Assembly (NCBI GenBank): GCA_934527315.1
Contig: CAKTAK010000003.1
Coordinates: 1 to 64,000, forward strand
Source of the DNA: HGM13010 sp934527315
Lineage (GTDB): Bacteria; Bacillota; Clostridia; Oscillospirales; Oscillospiraceae
Length of the DNA stretch: 64,000 nucleotides
Direction: 5' to 3'
A program made the position numbers and the translations under genes. This document shows, piece by piece, positions 1 through 7,710 of this stretch (positions are counted from its first letter, which is position 1; each line of letters starts with the position of its first letter). A model generated the notes under the pieces. That model ran no database searches. It saw nothing but the letters and a program-made list of their open reading frames with translations, and had not been told where the DNA came from.

Positions 1-224
1 GCTCCACGGTTGACCCAGCGGCCAAACTGACGATTCCAGCGCTCCATCTCAAGGACCGCCGTGGCGTCCGGGCGCTGGGCGTAGATCAGAATTTGATCAT
101 CGAAGGGGCATTTGTAGTTATAGCAGGCCGCGCGGAGAAAGCCCGTCCAGCTTTGATAGCTGCCGGTGACGCTCTGCACGGTCTGGTCATATAGCTCTGT
201 GATAAGCTGAAATTTAGTAGGCAA
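1..224 (-). CDS. Giant SNF2-helicase/DNA-methylase protein of an ICE, N-terminal fragment
   Basis: Only the first 74 codons lie in the window; the gene runs off the left edge. The likely start is a TTG at 224, preceded by an AGGAGG at normal distance. The visible protein includes the segments LITELYDQTVQSVTGSYQSW and, further on, FDDQILIYAQRPDATAV. From memory of the family, this is the conserved opening of the very large (over 2000 residue) helicase/methylase proteins of conjugative elements in gut Clostridia. They probably act on transferred DNA, but their function is poorly defined. It sits directly downstream of the LPD28-like gene, suggesting one transcript. Confidence 0.7.
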   Translation of the reverse strand, partial: MPTKFQLITELYDQTVQSVTGSYQSWTGFLRAACYNYKCPFDDQILIYAQRPDATAVLEMERWNRQFGRWVNRG

Positions 225-235
225 GTTGGCACCTC

Positions 236-1060
236 CTATCTCTCCGGCTCCGCCCGCTTTTTTGCTGCAAGCCGGTCATTCTTTTGCTGTTCTTTTTGGG
301 CCTTTTCAAATGGTTTCCGCTGATAGCAATAAATATAAAACTGGTAATCACCTTTAACTGGCGTACAGCGGAGCATATACACATACCGCTTTGTTTTCGC
401 CATGAATCCGCAAGAGGGAAGGTTCGCCTGCTTGATGGCACAGGCTCTTTCGTAGCGGTCACAGCAGCGCTTCATCGTGTCGAAATCCCGCAGCGGGGAG
501 TCCGGCTGCTCCCGCAGCCAGTTTACGGTGCGGTCAATATCGGCCTTAAACTCCGGCGTATTCAGTGCATCTTGCTGGTGGGGCCACCATGTTGTATAAA
601 ACTGCTTGCCGCTGCCAAAATCACCCCGGAGATGTCCCACGCAGCCCGCAGACTTGTCCTGCTCCTCGCCGCGAGAGAAATAGAGAGCGTGCAGCGCAGG
701 CTCATTGACGCTGTAAAAGTCAATGACATCTTTCTCGCTGGCGGGATATTTCTCCTGAAATTCCGCAAGGGTACGGCATCCGCCATCTTGAAAGGAAAGG
801 CTGTCATTCTCCATTGGAATCCACCCATCAATGGGAAGCTGGAACGGCTCACGAGTGAGGACGGTGCCATAGTAGTTGGCGAAAATGCTCCTGGCCAGTT
901 CAACGGGTTCGCCCCAATCCTCATCCCCGTGGCGCAGCTCGTAGCGATATACACCCTCCGGCACGGTGGCTCGGTCAATGCGGCATTCTGTAAACAATGC
1001 CGGACGGTCAAAAATCGTGACTTCATTGTAGATCAGACGGTTTGTATCGTGTCGGCTCAT
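236..1060 (-). CDS. LPD28-like ICE accessory protein
   Basis: The 274-residue protein has no signal peptide or membrane segment. Its N-terminal half (about residues 15-110) resembles LPD28, a large-polyvalent-protein-associated domain common in ICEs and phages; the segment FDRPALFTECRIDRATVPEG is characteristic of what I recall of that domain. The C-terminal tail is lysine/arginine-rich and looks like an extended coil. It overlaps the upstream gene by 4 bases and precedes the SNF2/methylase gene by 11 bases, so all three are probably one operon. The molecular function is unknown. The domain call is from memory and needs a profile search. Confidence 0.5.
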   Translation of the reverse strand: MSRHDTNRLIYNEVTIFDRPALFTECRIDRATVPEGVYRYELRHGDEDWGEPVELARSIFANYYGTVLTREPFQLPIDGWIPMENDSLSFQDGGCRTLAEFQEKYPASEKDVIDFYSVNEPALHALYFSRGEEQDKSAGCVGHLRGDFGSGKQFYTTWWPHQQDALNTPEFKADIDRTVNWLREQPDSPLRDFDTMKRCCDRYERACAIKQANLPSCGFMAKTKRYVYMLRCTPVKGDYQFYIYCYQRKPFEKAQKEQQKNDRLAAKKRAEPER

Positions 1061-1356
1061 CGCTCTTCACCTCGTTCTTTTCGTTCTTGTAACGGCGCTG
1101 TGTTGGCCTTTGTACGCTCCCGCAAATATTCGGCTTCTGCGTTGATGCGTTGGGCAAAGTCTGCAACAGCATCAAGCTTGGTCGCGCAGTAGTGACCCCA
1201 GAAAAAGTTATTCGGGTCATTTTTTATATTGGCCTGCCATGTGACATAGGGCGCTGCCTGATTGTTCGGATTTTCTCCGATGACGAACCGGGCGTTGCCG
1301 ACGGTCACGCTCTCGATAATGACATAGCCCTCATTGACCTGCTCTTTTTCGTTCAT
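1057..1356 (-). CDS. Small ICE-associated protein of unknown function
   Basis: I chose the ATG at 1356 because the AGGAGG lies 7 bases upstream; an ATG two codons earlier would sit almost on the ribosome binding site. The product is 99 residues, soluble, with a compact first 70 residues (hydrophobic strands around VIIESVTVGNARFVIGE) and a charged glutamate/arginine-rich tail. It overlaps the LPD28-like gene by 4 bases. I do not recognise the family. Its position between parB and the SNF2/methylase gene suggests an accessory ICE role. Confidence 0.55.
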   Translation of the reverse strand: MNEKEQVNEGYVIIESVTVGNARFVIGENPNNQAAPYVTWQANIKNDPNNFFWGHYCATKLDAVADFAQRINAEAEYLRERTKANTAPLQERKERGEER

Positions 1357-1479
1357 TTTCATGCCTCCTCGGTTTTTTACTTGGCCGAAAGAAGAATATT
1401 CTTTCTCGGCACAGTAAGTTTTTCTTCTCTTTCGGCTTAGTTGGGAAAGGGGATTATAAGGGGAAAACCCATGCAAAGC

Positions 1480-2412
1480 CTATCGCTCCTGCTGCCGGAG
1501 CTGCCGCTTGTGCCAGTCCTCCAGCAGCTTCACAATGACTTTCTGCTTTTGTGACGGCGTATAAGTTTTTGGAAAATATTTTGCCAGCACATCACCTTTG
1601 AGAACCAGCTTGTCCTCGATGGGCTTTTCCTCAGTCATGATTGCATCTATTACATTTTCGTCCAGTTTCCCATCTTGGCTGAACTGCTTGAGCCGTCGCG
1701 CCTGTTTGAGATTGGGTGTGCACTCCTCGCGCTCAATGGCATCGCAGAGCATTTTCTGTTCCGGTTCGGTGAGATAGGACACCTCCACCGCCGCATTGAA
1801 CGCAATCGTCTTGTTGTCCACACGGTTCAACAGGTCAGGGACAAGGTTGGTCAGACGGATATAGCGCTGGATTTGCTTCGCGCTTTCCCCGATTTCTTCG
1901 GCGAAAATGTCTCGCGACTTACCACGGATTAAATGGGGGTCAATTTGGCCACCATTTTCTTTTGGCCTTCCGGCCTGCCGTTTCATCGCGTCCAGCTTCA
2001 TCTTATACGCAAAGGCTTTCTCGGATGGAAGCAGTTCCTCGCGCTGCAAGTTACTGTCCACCATGAGCAAAATCGCGGTATCATCATCCATTTCCCGCAC
2101 GATAGCCGGTATCTCGGTCTTACCCGCAAGCAGGCTGGCGTGATGACGGCGGTGTCCAGATACGATCTCAAAATTGCCGTCATTTGTGGGGCGTACCAGA
2201 ATGGGAACTAAAACGCCCCGTTCCTTGATGCTCTCCACGGTTTCCTGCATTTTCTCATCGTCCAGCACCTTGAATGGATGGTTTGGAAACGGCGTGAGCC
2301 GGTCTAATGGCAGGCTTTGTACACGCTCCTGCGTATCAGACAGCCGTTCTTCATCCGTCTTAAACAAATCGTCATAGCTGGCGAGCTGAATGTTTTTCGC
2401 GGCACTTTTCAT
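1480..2412 (-). CDS. parB: ParB-family partition protein of the ICE
   Basis: A 310-residue ParB/Spo0J-like protein. The N-terminal ParB nuclease-like domain (about residues 30-130) contains the signature EIVSGHRRHHA (the GxRRxxA-type box). The central region (about 135-240) looks like the KorB/ParB helix-turn-helix, followed by a variable C-terminus. The ATG at 2412 follows AAGGAGG at a good distance and lies inside the end of parA, giving a 41-base overlap and translational coupling. With ParA it probably stabilises or positions the excised circular ICE. Specificity cannot be read from sequence; the parS site was not found. Confidence 0.85.
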   Translation of the reverse strand: MKSAAKNIQLASYDDLFKTDEERLSDTQERVQSLPLDRLTPFPNHPFKVLDDEKMQETVESIKERGVLVPILVRPTNDGNFEIVSGHRRHHASLLAGKTEIPAIVREMDDDTAILLMVDSNLQREELLPSEKAFAYKMKLDAMKRQAGRPKENGGQIDPHLIRGKSRDIFAEEIGESAKQIQRYIRLTNLVPDLLNRVDNKTIAFNAAVEVSYLTEPEQKMLCDAIEREECTPNLKQARRLKQFSQDGKLDENVIDAIMTEEKPIEDKLVLKGDVLAKYFPKTYTPSQKQKVIVKLLEDWHKRQLRQQER

Positions 2413-3184
2413 GTTCCAGCACCTCCTTGGTGAATTGCTCGTAGGCTTTGGCCACGGCGCTTCGGGGTTCAAAGCTGAAAATGCTGACGCCTGCGGCGCT
2501 CATTTCTGCGGCTTTGACGCCGCGCGGTATCTCTGTGTCATACACTCGTATCGCCTTGCCGTAGGTATCCCGCACAAGCTGGCTGATTTCCTTTGCGAAA
2601 TTCGTGCGGTTGTCTACCATCGTGATGAGGATGCCGCTGATCTTCAGATTGGAGTTGAGCTGCCGCTGTACTTTGCTCACTGTGCGGAGCAGTTGCTCCA
2701 GACCTTTCACGGGGAGGTAGTGGGACTGCACCGGGATAATGACTCGGTCAGCCGCCGTCAGTGCGTTCAGCGTCAGCATACCGAGTGACGGGGAGCAATC
2801 GACTAAGATGTAGTCGTACTGCCGCTTGATCTCGTTCAGATAGGTTCGCAGCACGGTTTCGCGGCTCATGGTATTCACAAGGGACACCTCCAAGCCGGAA
2901 AGCTCAATGTTGGCGGGCAGTAAGTCCATGCCCTCCTTGTGGTGGAGAATGCCGTTCTGCGGCTCGATGGGGCGGTCTGAGATGATACGCTCCAGCATGG
3001 TAGCCAGCGTGGGTGATAACTCGTCCGGCTGCTGCCAGCCGAGCATTTCGGTCAGGTTCGCCTGACTGTCTGCGTCGACGAGCAGGACACGCTTACCTTG
3101 CCGCGTAAGTCCTGCGCCCAGATTGACTGCCGTGGTGCTCTTACCCACGCCGCCTTTCTGGTTTACGATTGCGATGGTCTGCAT
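2372..3184 (-). CDS. parA: ParA/Soj-family ATPase of the ICE
   Basis: A 270-residue ParA ATPase. The deviant Walker A motif KGGVGKST is at residues 10-17, the Walker A' box (VLLVDADSQANLT) near 33-46, and Walker B (YILVDCSPSLGML) near 125-137. The length is normal for ICE and plasmid ParA proteins. It would use ATP-dependent DNA binding to segregate or position the element together with the overlapping ParB gene. The start ATG at 3184 is preceded by an AAAGGACGG-like site. It is separated from the integrase gene by the integrase terminator. Confidence 0.9.
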   Translation of the reverse strand: MQTIAIVNQKGGVGKSTTAVNLGAGLTRQGKRVLLVDADSQANLTEMLGWQQPDELSPTLATMLERIISDRPIEPQNGILHHKEGMDLLPANIELSGLEVSLVNTMSRETVLRTYLNEIKRQYDYILVDCSPSLGMLTLNALTAADRVIIPVQSHYLPVKGLEQLLRTVSKVQRQLNSNLKISGILITMVDNRTNFAKEISQLVRDTYGKAIRVYDTEIPRGVKAAEMSAAGVSIFSFEPRSAVAKAYEQFTKEVLEHEKCREKHSARQL

Positions 3185-3217
3185 AGGTTTTCCGTCCTTT
3201 CTTTTTGATTTTTCGCA

Positions 3218-3257
3218 TAAAAAAAGCGGAGCATTTCAAACAAATGAAATACTCCGC
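3218..3257 (-). terminator. Rho-independent terminator of the integrase gene
   Basis: A near-perfect 13-base stem (GCGGAGCATTTCA with TGAAATACTCCGC, one mismatch) with a short loop. On the minus strand it is followed by seven T residues, so it ends transcription coming from the integrase gene. Confidence 0.85.
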
Positions 3258-3294
3258 CGATGCTGTCTATGAAGTTGTTATATACTATTACGAT

Positions 3295-4467
3295 TCAGCC
3301 AAAGCGAAATGCTGCCGTCAGTGCGTTTTCTGCGGCATCGGACATCTTCTCTGTGATGTGCGTGTAATACCGCAGAGTGAACTCCAATTTGGAATGCCCC
3401 AGCATTTCCTGCACATAACGGGGATTGAGTCCGTTTTCTGCCAGCACAGTAGCATAGGTGTGACGCAAATTATGGAACTTGAAGTGGATACCCAAGTCCT
3501 TCTTGATGATACGGGCCAGAAACTTTGCACCATTGGTAGTCAGCATCTCGCCGTTGGCTTTGACATTGATGAAGTCCGGAACCTCGATGACCTTCTCTTT
3601 CTTAGGCTCGCGCCGGTCTGTCACGAAGTTGCGCTTGTAGCCATCACCGTACAGCTTGCGCTCTGCGTCGTGCTGCATCTTCATATCCGCGAGATATTGG
3701 GCAAATTCGGCTGTGATATTCACAGACCGATAGGAATTGATCGTTTTCAGCGGTGCAAAGCACCACTGCTTATCTTGATAGAGAAGCTGTTTGCAGACCT
3801 TGATTTTTTTCTTTTCAAAGTCGATGTCGCTCCATGTAAGGGCAAAGCACTCGCTTTCCCGCAGACCGGCCTGCAATCCGATCTGGAATGCGATTTTAGA
3901 CCGGGTGGATTCGATGCGCTCGATCATCTGCTCCAGCTCCTCGCGGTTATAAGTCACGATGTCACCCACATGGCGCGGATCAGGTGGAGGCGGAACCAAG
4001 TCCATCGCGTTCTTTTTGGTGTACTTATGCTCGTGGGCATAGCGCAGGATCACATTGAAGAACTTGTACATTCCTTTCACATATTCCTCACTGTACTTGA
4101 GACGCTTTCTGTTCAGAAAGTCGATGAGCATGGTATCTGAGATCTGGTAGACATACAGCGGCCCGAACTCGTCCTTGATATGGTTCCGATAGAGGGAATC
4201 GTATCGCTTCAAGGTCGCATAGGCTCTGGTAGCTTTACCCTCGCGCTCGATGAACTCTTCATAGACGGTGTGGAAGGAAACTTTCTTGTTCTCCACATAG
4301 TCGCCGGTGTTGTTCAGGTGGTAGAGTACATCCTGCATCGCTTTGGTCGCTTCGCGCTCTGACTTGAAGCCACCTTTTTCAACTTGCCTGCGTTTACCAT
4401 CGACATAGCCTAAATCAATGCGGTAAGACCACGCATTGTTCTTCCGTTTCCGAACACTACCCTTCAT
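3295..4467 (-). CDS. int: Tyrosine recombinase, ICE integrase
   Basis: A 390-residue site-specific integrase/excisionase. The N-terminus (residues 1-50, MKGSVRKRKNN onward) is the three-stranded arm-binding domain, followed by a SAM-like core-binding domain (about 65-170). The catalytic domain carries the first Arg in GLQAGLRESEC, the HxxR box in FHNLRHTYAT, the second His in MLGHSKLE and the Tyr in RYYTHI. All catalytic positions are present, so it should be active. It would catalyse excision and insertion at the att site just to its right. No excisionase gene is visible here. Confidence 0.93.
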   Translation of the reverse strand: MKGSVRKRKNNAWSYRIDLGYVDGKRRQVEKGGFKSEREATKAMQDVLYHLNNTGDYVENKKVSFHTVYEEFIEREGKATRAYATLKRYDSLYRNHIKDEFGPLYVYQISDTMLIDFLNRKRLKYSEEYVKGMYKFFNVILRYAHEHKYTKKNAMDLVPPPPDPRHVGDIVTYNREELEQMIERIESTRSKIAFQIGLQAGLRESECFALTWSDIDFEKKKIKVCKQLLYQDKQWCFAPLKTINSYRSVNITAEFAQYLADMKMQHDAERKLYGDGYKRNFVTDRREPKKEKVIEVPDFINVKANGEMLTTNGAKFLARIIKKDLGIHFKFHNLRHTYATVLAENGLNPRYVQEMLGHSKLEFTLRYYTHITEKMSDAAENALTAAFRFG

Positions 4468-4480
4468 TTCAAGGACCTCC

Positions 4481-4532
4481 CATTAGATTGATTTTCTAAT
4501 GAGAGTATAACAGCCCTAATGAATGACAGCAA
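4481..4532 (-). promoter_or_regulatory. Integrase promoter and leader hairpin
   Basis: On the minus strand a TTGCTG -35 box (4527-4532) lies 17 bases from a TATACT -10 box (4504-4509). Between the -10 box and the ribosome binding site is a 7-base inverted repeat, CATTAGA/TCTAATG (4481-4501), a possible operator or leader hairpin. An arm-type repeat starts only a few bases upstream of the -35 box, so integrase binding could repress its own promoter. Confidence 0.65.
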
Positions 4533-4533
4533 A

Positions 4534-4669
4534 AAAAGTGCCCACGGATTTTAGCTAGGTGAAGTGCCCGCAAACCCGCATGGCGTCTAGGGTTTTCGGC
4601 ATTTTCGTGGGCACTTTTTGAAAAATGAGGGTGCGAGGGCAAAAGTGCCCACCAAGTGCCCACGGATTT
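4534..4669. repeat. Integrase arm-type binding repeats (GTGCCCAC)
   Basis: The octamer GTGCCCAC recurs at about 4538-4545, 4645-4652 and 4656-4663, and inverted at about 4607-4614; a partial copy (AAGTGCCCGC) is at about 4562. Two copies extend to a 15-base match, AGTGCCCACGGATTT. The clustering next to the integrase gene, in mixed orientation, is what arm-type integrase sites look like. The role is inferred. Confidence 0.7.
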
Positions 4670-4691
4670 CACCGAGCCAGCATATAGACGC

Positions 4692-4727
4692 AAAAATGCG
4701 GCTCACACTTACCTGTGAACCGCATTT
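4692..4727 (-). terminator. Terminator-like hairpin downstream of rubrerythrin
   Basis: AAATGCGG-CTCACA pairs with TGTGA-A-CCGCATTT around a short loop. On the minus strand it is followed by TTTTT. It is about 95 bases past the rubrerythrin stop and probably ends that transcript, unless it belongs to the ICE end. The rest of the 353-base gap (4468-4820) holds the integrase promoter and arm repeats; nothing else was recognised. Confidence 0.65.
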
Positions 4728-4820
4728 CTGTTACTGCGTATCTTTTGTGCTGAAAACCGCTGGAATCACTGGATTTTTGCCATTACCGAGACTGGCTCCA
4801 GCACGGATATACAGACTTTC

Positions 4821-5411
4821 TTACTTGTTGAAGTAACGCTTCAGCAGGCCCTCGAAAGCCTTGCCGTGGCGGGCCTCGTCGCGAGCCATCTCGTGGACGG
4901 TATCGTGAATTGCGTCCAGATTGTTCTTCTTTGCGCAAGATGCCAGAGCCATCTTGCCGTCGGTTGCGCCGTACTCGCACTCAACGCGCCATGCCAGATT
5001 CTTCTCGGTGGAATCGGTCATGTTGGGCTCCAGGTCGGTGCCCAGCAGCTCTGCGAATTTTGCTGCATGCTCAGCCTCTTCGTATGCTGCCTTCTCCCAG
5101 TACAGGCCGATTTCGGGGTAACCCTCGCGATGTGCGATGCGAGCCATGCATAGGTACATACCCACTTCGGAGCACTCGCCCACGAAGTTCGCCTTCAGCT
5201 GGTCCAGAATGAACTGCTTGTCCTCGGCGGAAACGTCGGGGTTATTTTTCACGGTTTTTGCGTAGATGCCGTATTCATGCTCGGCAGCCAGTTTCAAGGA
5301 GCCTTCTTCCACTTTCACGAACTTGCTGGCGGGAACGTGGCAAACGGGGCATTCTACGGGGGGCTGAGCGCCTTCAGCGATGTAACCACAAACAGTGCAT
5401 TTCCATTTCAT
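4821..5411 (-). CDS. Reverse rubrerythrin (NADH peroxidase type)
   Basis: A 196-residue rubrerythrin with the domains in reverse order. The rubredoxin-like Fe(Cys)4 site comes first (CTVCGY at 5-10 and CPVCH near 21-25), followed by a ferritin-like four-helix diiron domain with carboxylate/His motifs such as EEAEHA and DEARHG. Reverse rubrerythrins of clostridia reduce hydrogen peroxide and oxygen using electrons from NADH via rubredoxin. The gene follows the PerR-type regulator with a 76-base gap, a classic peroxide-stress pairing. The ribosome binding site AGGAGG is well placed. Cytoplasmic. Confidence 0.92.
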   Translation of the reverse strand: MKWKCTVCGYIAEGAQPPVECPVCHVPASKFVKVEEGSLKLAAEHEYGIYAKTVKNNPDVSAEDKQFILDQLKANFVGECSEVGMYLCMARIAHREGYPEIGLYWEKAAYEEAEHAAKFAELLGTDLEPNMTDSTEKNLAWRVECEYGATDGKMALASCAKKNNLDAIHDTVHEMARDEARHGKAFEGLLKRYFNK

Positions 5412-5487
5412 AATAAAGTCCTCCTACATAATTGATTTTTTAAATTTGGTATTTACTCTACTCTTTTATCAAAATCGGAACGCGGCC

Positions 5488-5895
5488 TTATCCGGCCAGC
5501 TCATTCCGGTCTTTGCAGGTTTGGCACAGCCCGGTGAAGTGCAGGCTGTTCAGGTCAATGGTAACATTCCATGTTTCGGAAAGCTGCTGACAATGCTCCA
5601 ACAGAGCATCGGACATATCCAGGTCCAAAACCTCCCCGCAGCACCGGCAAATCAAATGGAGATGGGGCGCGGTGCAGCCGTCGAACCGGTCTTTTCCATC
5701 CACGTTGCCCACACACAGCGCGTCGCCGGTGGCAACCATGGCTTTCAGATTCCGATAAACGGTGCCCAGACTCAAATCCGGGTAAACGGGCTTAAGGGTT
5801 TGGTAAATGGTCTCGGCGCTGGGATGCGCCTTGGATGCTTTCAGAGCGTCGTAAATGGCTTGCCGTTTTTTGCTGAACCGCTGTGTTTTTTCCAT
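5488..5895 (-). CDS. perR: PerR-like Fur-family peroxide-sensing repressor
   Basis: A 135-residue Fur-family regulator: winged-helix DNA-binding domain (residues 1-75, with TVYRNL in the recognition helix) and metal-binding dimerisation domain. Structural zinc cysteines form two CxxC pairs (83/86 and 124/127). His24, Asp72 of the DRFD box, His78, His80 and Asp91 match by spacing the regulatory metal ligands of Bacillus PerR (as I recall them: 37, 85, 91, 93, 104). That, and the adjacent rubrerythrin, favour PerR over Fur, although the two are hard to separate by sequence alone. An AT-rich inverted repeat precedes it, suggesting autoregulation. Confidence 0.82.
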   Translation of the reverse strand: MEKTQRFSKKRQAIYDALKASKAHPSAETIYQTLKPVYPDLSLGTVYRNLKAMVATGDALCVGNVDGKDRFDGCTAPHLHLICRCCGEVLDLDMSDALLEHCQQLSETWNVTIDLNSLHFTGLCQTCKDRNELAG

Positions 5896-5912
5896 TCCGT
5901 CGCCCTCTTTCT

Positions 5913-5937
5913 TAATGATAATAATTATTGTTATTGA
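5913..5937. promoter_or_regulatory. Per/Fur-box-like operator
   Basis: The stretch around TGATAATAATTATTG, ending in TTATTGA, is an imperfect 7-1-7 inverted repeat like the Per/Fur box (TTATAATNATTATAA or TGATAATNATTATCA). It lies 18-42 bases upstream of perR and probably mediates autorepression. Confidence 0.65.
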
Positions 5938-6026
5938 CTACGCTTTATTTATACCACATTCATTTGTATTTGTAAAGAGAAATTTTCGATTTTTCGGAAA
6001 AAATTTTTCGTCCGGAAAATGGGCTC

Positions 6027-6053
6027 AAAAAATCCGCCGAAAAGGCGGATTTT
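6027..6053 (-). terminator. Terminator of the CBS-domain gene
   Basis: AAAATCCGCC pairs with GGCGGATTTT around a GAAAA loop. On the minus strand it is followed by a T-rich run. It lies just past the CBS gene stop and isolates that gene from perR. Confidence 0.8.
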
Positions 6054-6059
6054 GGCGGG

Positions 6060-6497
6060 TCAGGAGTTGGCGCGGCGGCGGACACCGGCGGAAATATCCG
6101 ACAAGGCTGCGGCAGCCTCCATTTCGTAATTTGTCTGCCGGGCAACATCGGCAAGGGAGAGCATGCCCACGGGCTTTCCGTCTTCGCACACCGGCAGGCG
6201 GCGGACCTGGGCTTTTCCCATGAGTGCGGCGGCATTTTCTAATGTATCGCCGGGGGTGACGGTGAACACTCCGCCGGACATAATGTCCCGGACCGGTGTG
6301 GTGTTGGGATTTTTCCCGGCGGCAACGCAGCGGACGGTAATATCCCGGTCGGTGAGCATGCCCTGCAATTTTCCTTTGCTGTCGCATACAGGCAGCGCGC
6401 CGATGTTTTCCCGCTCCAACAGCCGGGCGGCTAAACTGACGGATTCCTCCGGCTGAATTTGAACGGTGTGTTTTGTCATAACGTCTTTGACTTTCAT
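6060..6497 (-). CDS. Tandem CBS-domain protein
   Basis: A 145-residue protein made almost entirely of two CBS domains (about residues 7-60 and 72-125), starting MKVKDVMTKHTVQIQPEES and containing the typical LPVCD and DRDITVR turns. Pairs of CBS domains bind adenosine nucleotides or similar ligands and often regulate partner enzymes or channels. No other domain is fused, so the partner is unknown. The gene stands alone between spoIIP and perR on the minus strand, with its own terminator. The tail ends VRRRANS, which may be disordered. Confidence 0.88.
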   Translation of the reverse strand: MKVKDVMTKHTVQIQPEESVSLAARLLERENIGALPVCDSKGKLQGMLTDRDITVRCVAAGKNPNTTPVRDIMSGGVFTVTPGDTLENAAALMGKAQVRRLPVCEDGKPVGMLSLADVARQTNYEMEAAAALSDISAGVRRRANS

Positions 6498-6560
6498 GTT
6501 GGTACCTCTCTTGGATAGGATACTGCCATTCTGCCCGGAAAAGGGGGAAAGTATACCGAT

Positions 6561-7571
6561 TTAAGAGATTCGCTGCACCAGAGCCGGACCGGCTGCCTCG
6601 GCAAACATACGAATGGCGTTCAATGCCTCTTGCAGCGTGTTGCCGCTGCTGCCTACCTCCAAGATGAGGGAGCCGTTGGTGAGCTGCTGATTATACCGCT
6701 CGTTGACCAGCTGAATGGGGCGCATGAGAGAGGGATGCATCCGGCAAACGGCATTCTGAAGATAAACTGCCAACCGCAGATTTTTCTGCCAGTTGGGGTG
6801 GTCCAAACCGCTGCCGTTGCTGCCCACCACGAACATCACCTGAGAGGCGGCAATGCCCTCGTTTTCCGCCACGGTTTTATAAATGACATCGCCGGTGCCG
6901 ATGGCATCTCGGTGCAGGTCGATGACCATGGAAAGGGTGGGATATCGTTGGAGATAGGCGCTGATGGCATCACCTGTGCGATTATAGGAGCCGGTGTAGC
7001 TGGGATAGTCGTAAATTCCCCGGTCATGAATCACATGGAGACCGTAAGATTCCAATGCGGTGGTCAGTTCATCCCCTACGCGAATAATATTATAATGTGT
7101 ATCTTGGGTGCGAAGGGTGTCGGAGGGGTCATAGCGGTCCACCTCGTCCATGGTATATGCCTCGCTGGAATGGGTGTGAATGATGAGAATTTGGGGTTGG
7201 TCCGCAGAAAGGGTCAGCTCCGTACCGTCTGCCAAAAGCTGGGCGGGAGTTACGTCATAATCGGTTGCGTTTTTGATGGTCAGACCGCCGGAGGCACTGG
7301 TGGGCAGAATTTCCGGGAGGGGCTCGGCGGTTGGCGTTGGGGTGGGTGCAGGCGTGGGCATGGGGGAGGAAACAATCGGCTCCGGGGTAGACAGCAGCGG
7401 GGCGGAGCGAAAGCCGTTCAGCTCCAATGCCATGGAGAGTTTCACCAGCTGCGGGTCTGTCAGACGGGCTTTCAGCCAATGGGCGGGAGTGTCATAGCCG
7501 CCGGCAGTCAGCGCCATGTGAAACAGCAGCAGCGCGCCGCCGGTCGCGGCCAGAATTTTTCGCAGGGACAT
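6561..7571 (-). CDS. spoIIP: Stage II sporulation protein P (cell wall amidase/endopeptidase)
   Basis: A 336-residue protein. An N-terminal membrane anchor (about residues 8-26) is followed by a proline-rich linker (PMPTPAPTPTPTAEP region) and the SpoIIP catalytic domain beginning near 125. The zinc-binding signature IIHTHSSEAYT is present, as are DLHRDA and LILEVGSSGNT, which match conserved SpoIIP blocks. SpoIIP works with SpoIID and SpoIIM to remove septal peptidoglycan so the mother-cell membrane can engulf the forespore. The GGAGGTGG site fits the ATG at 7571. A sigma-E-like promoter lies directly upstream, matching known control in Bacillus. This indicates the organism makes, or descends from, spore formers. 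Confidence 0.93.
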   Translation of the reverse strand: MSLRKILAATGGALLLFHMALTAGGYDTPAHWLKARLTDPQLVKLSMALELNGFRSAPLLSTPEPIVSSPMPTPAPTPTPTAEPLPEILPTSASGGLTIKNATDYDVTPAQLLADGTELTLSADQPQILIIHTHSSEAYTMDEVDRYDPSDTLRTQDTHYNIIRVGDELTTALESYGLHVIHDRGIYDYPSYTGSYNRTGDAISAYLQRYPTLSMVIDLHRDAIGTGDVIYKTVAENEGIAASQVMFVVGSNGSGLDHPNWQKNLRLAVYLQNAVCRMHPSLMRPIQLVNERYNQQLTNGSLILEVGSSGNTLQEALNAIRMFAEAAGPALVQRIS

Positions 7572-7602
7572 GACACCACCTCCGGGAATGACTTTATTTC
7601 CT

Positions 7603-7631
7603 ACTGTATGCAGGGGCGGAGCGGGGTATTC
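7603..7631 (-). promoter_or_regulatory. Sigma-E-like promoter of spoIIP
   Basis: On the minus strand GAATA (7627-7631) is 16 bases from CATACAGT (7603-7610). This fits the sigma-E consensus (ATA near -35, CATACA-T near -10). It lies about 32 bases before the spoIIP start. Confidence 0.65.
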
Positions 7632-7710
7632 GGAAAGAATGGTATGGCAATCCGGAGCGGGCTATGGTATACTGAGCGCCGGAAACGAACAAAAGCGAGG
7701 GTGAAATTTA

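Larger units (their letters stand above)
1..4730. mobile_element. Integrase-proximal end of an integrative conjugative element
   Basis: The order SNF2/methylase, LPD28-like protein, small protein, ParB, ParA, tyrosine integrase, all on the minus strand, followed by integrase arm-type repeats, is typical of the end of gut Firmicute ICEs. Host genes begin at rubrerythrin (3' end at 4821), so the chromosome junction should lie between the last arm repeat (about 4669) and 4820. The other end is outside the window. I could not identify the core attachment site or a target duplication, so the right boundary given is approximate. Confidence 0.75.

Noticed and set aside
284..1192. Long plus-strand open frame opposite the LPD28-like gene
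   Set aside because: It is antisense to a well-formed gene with ribosome binding site and family similarity, and has no protein-like pattern of its own.
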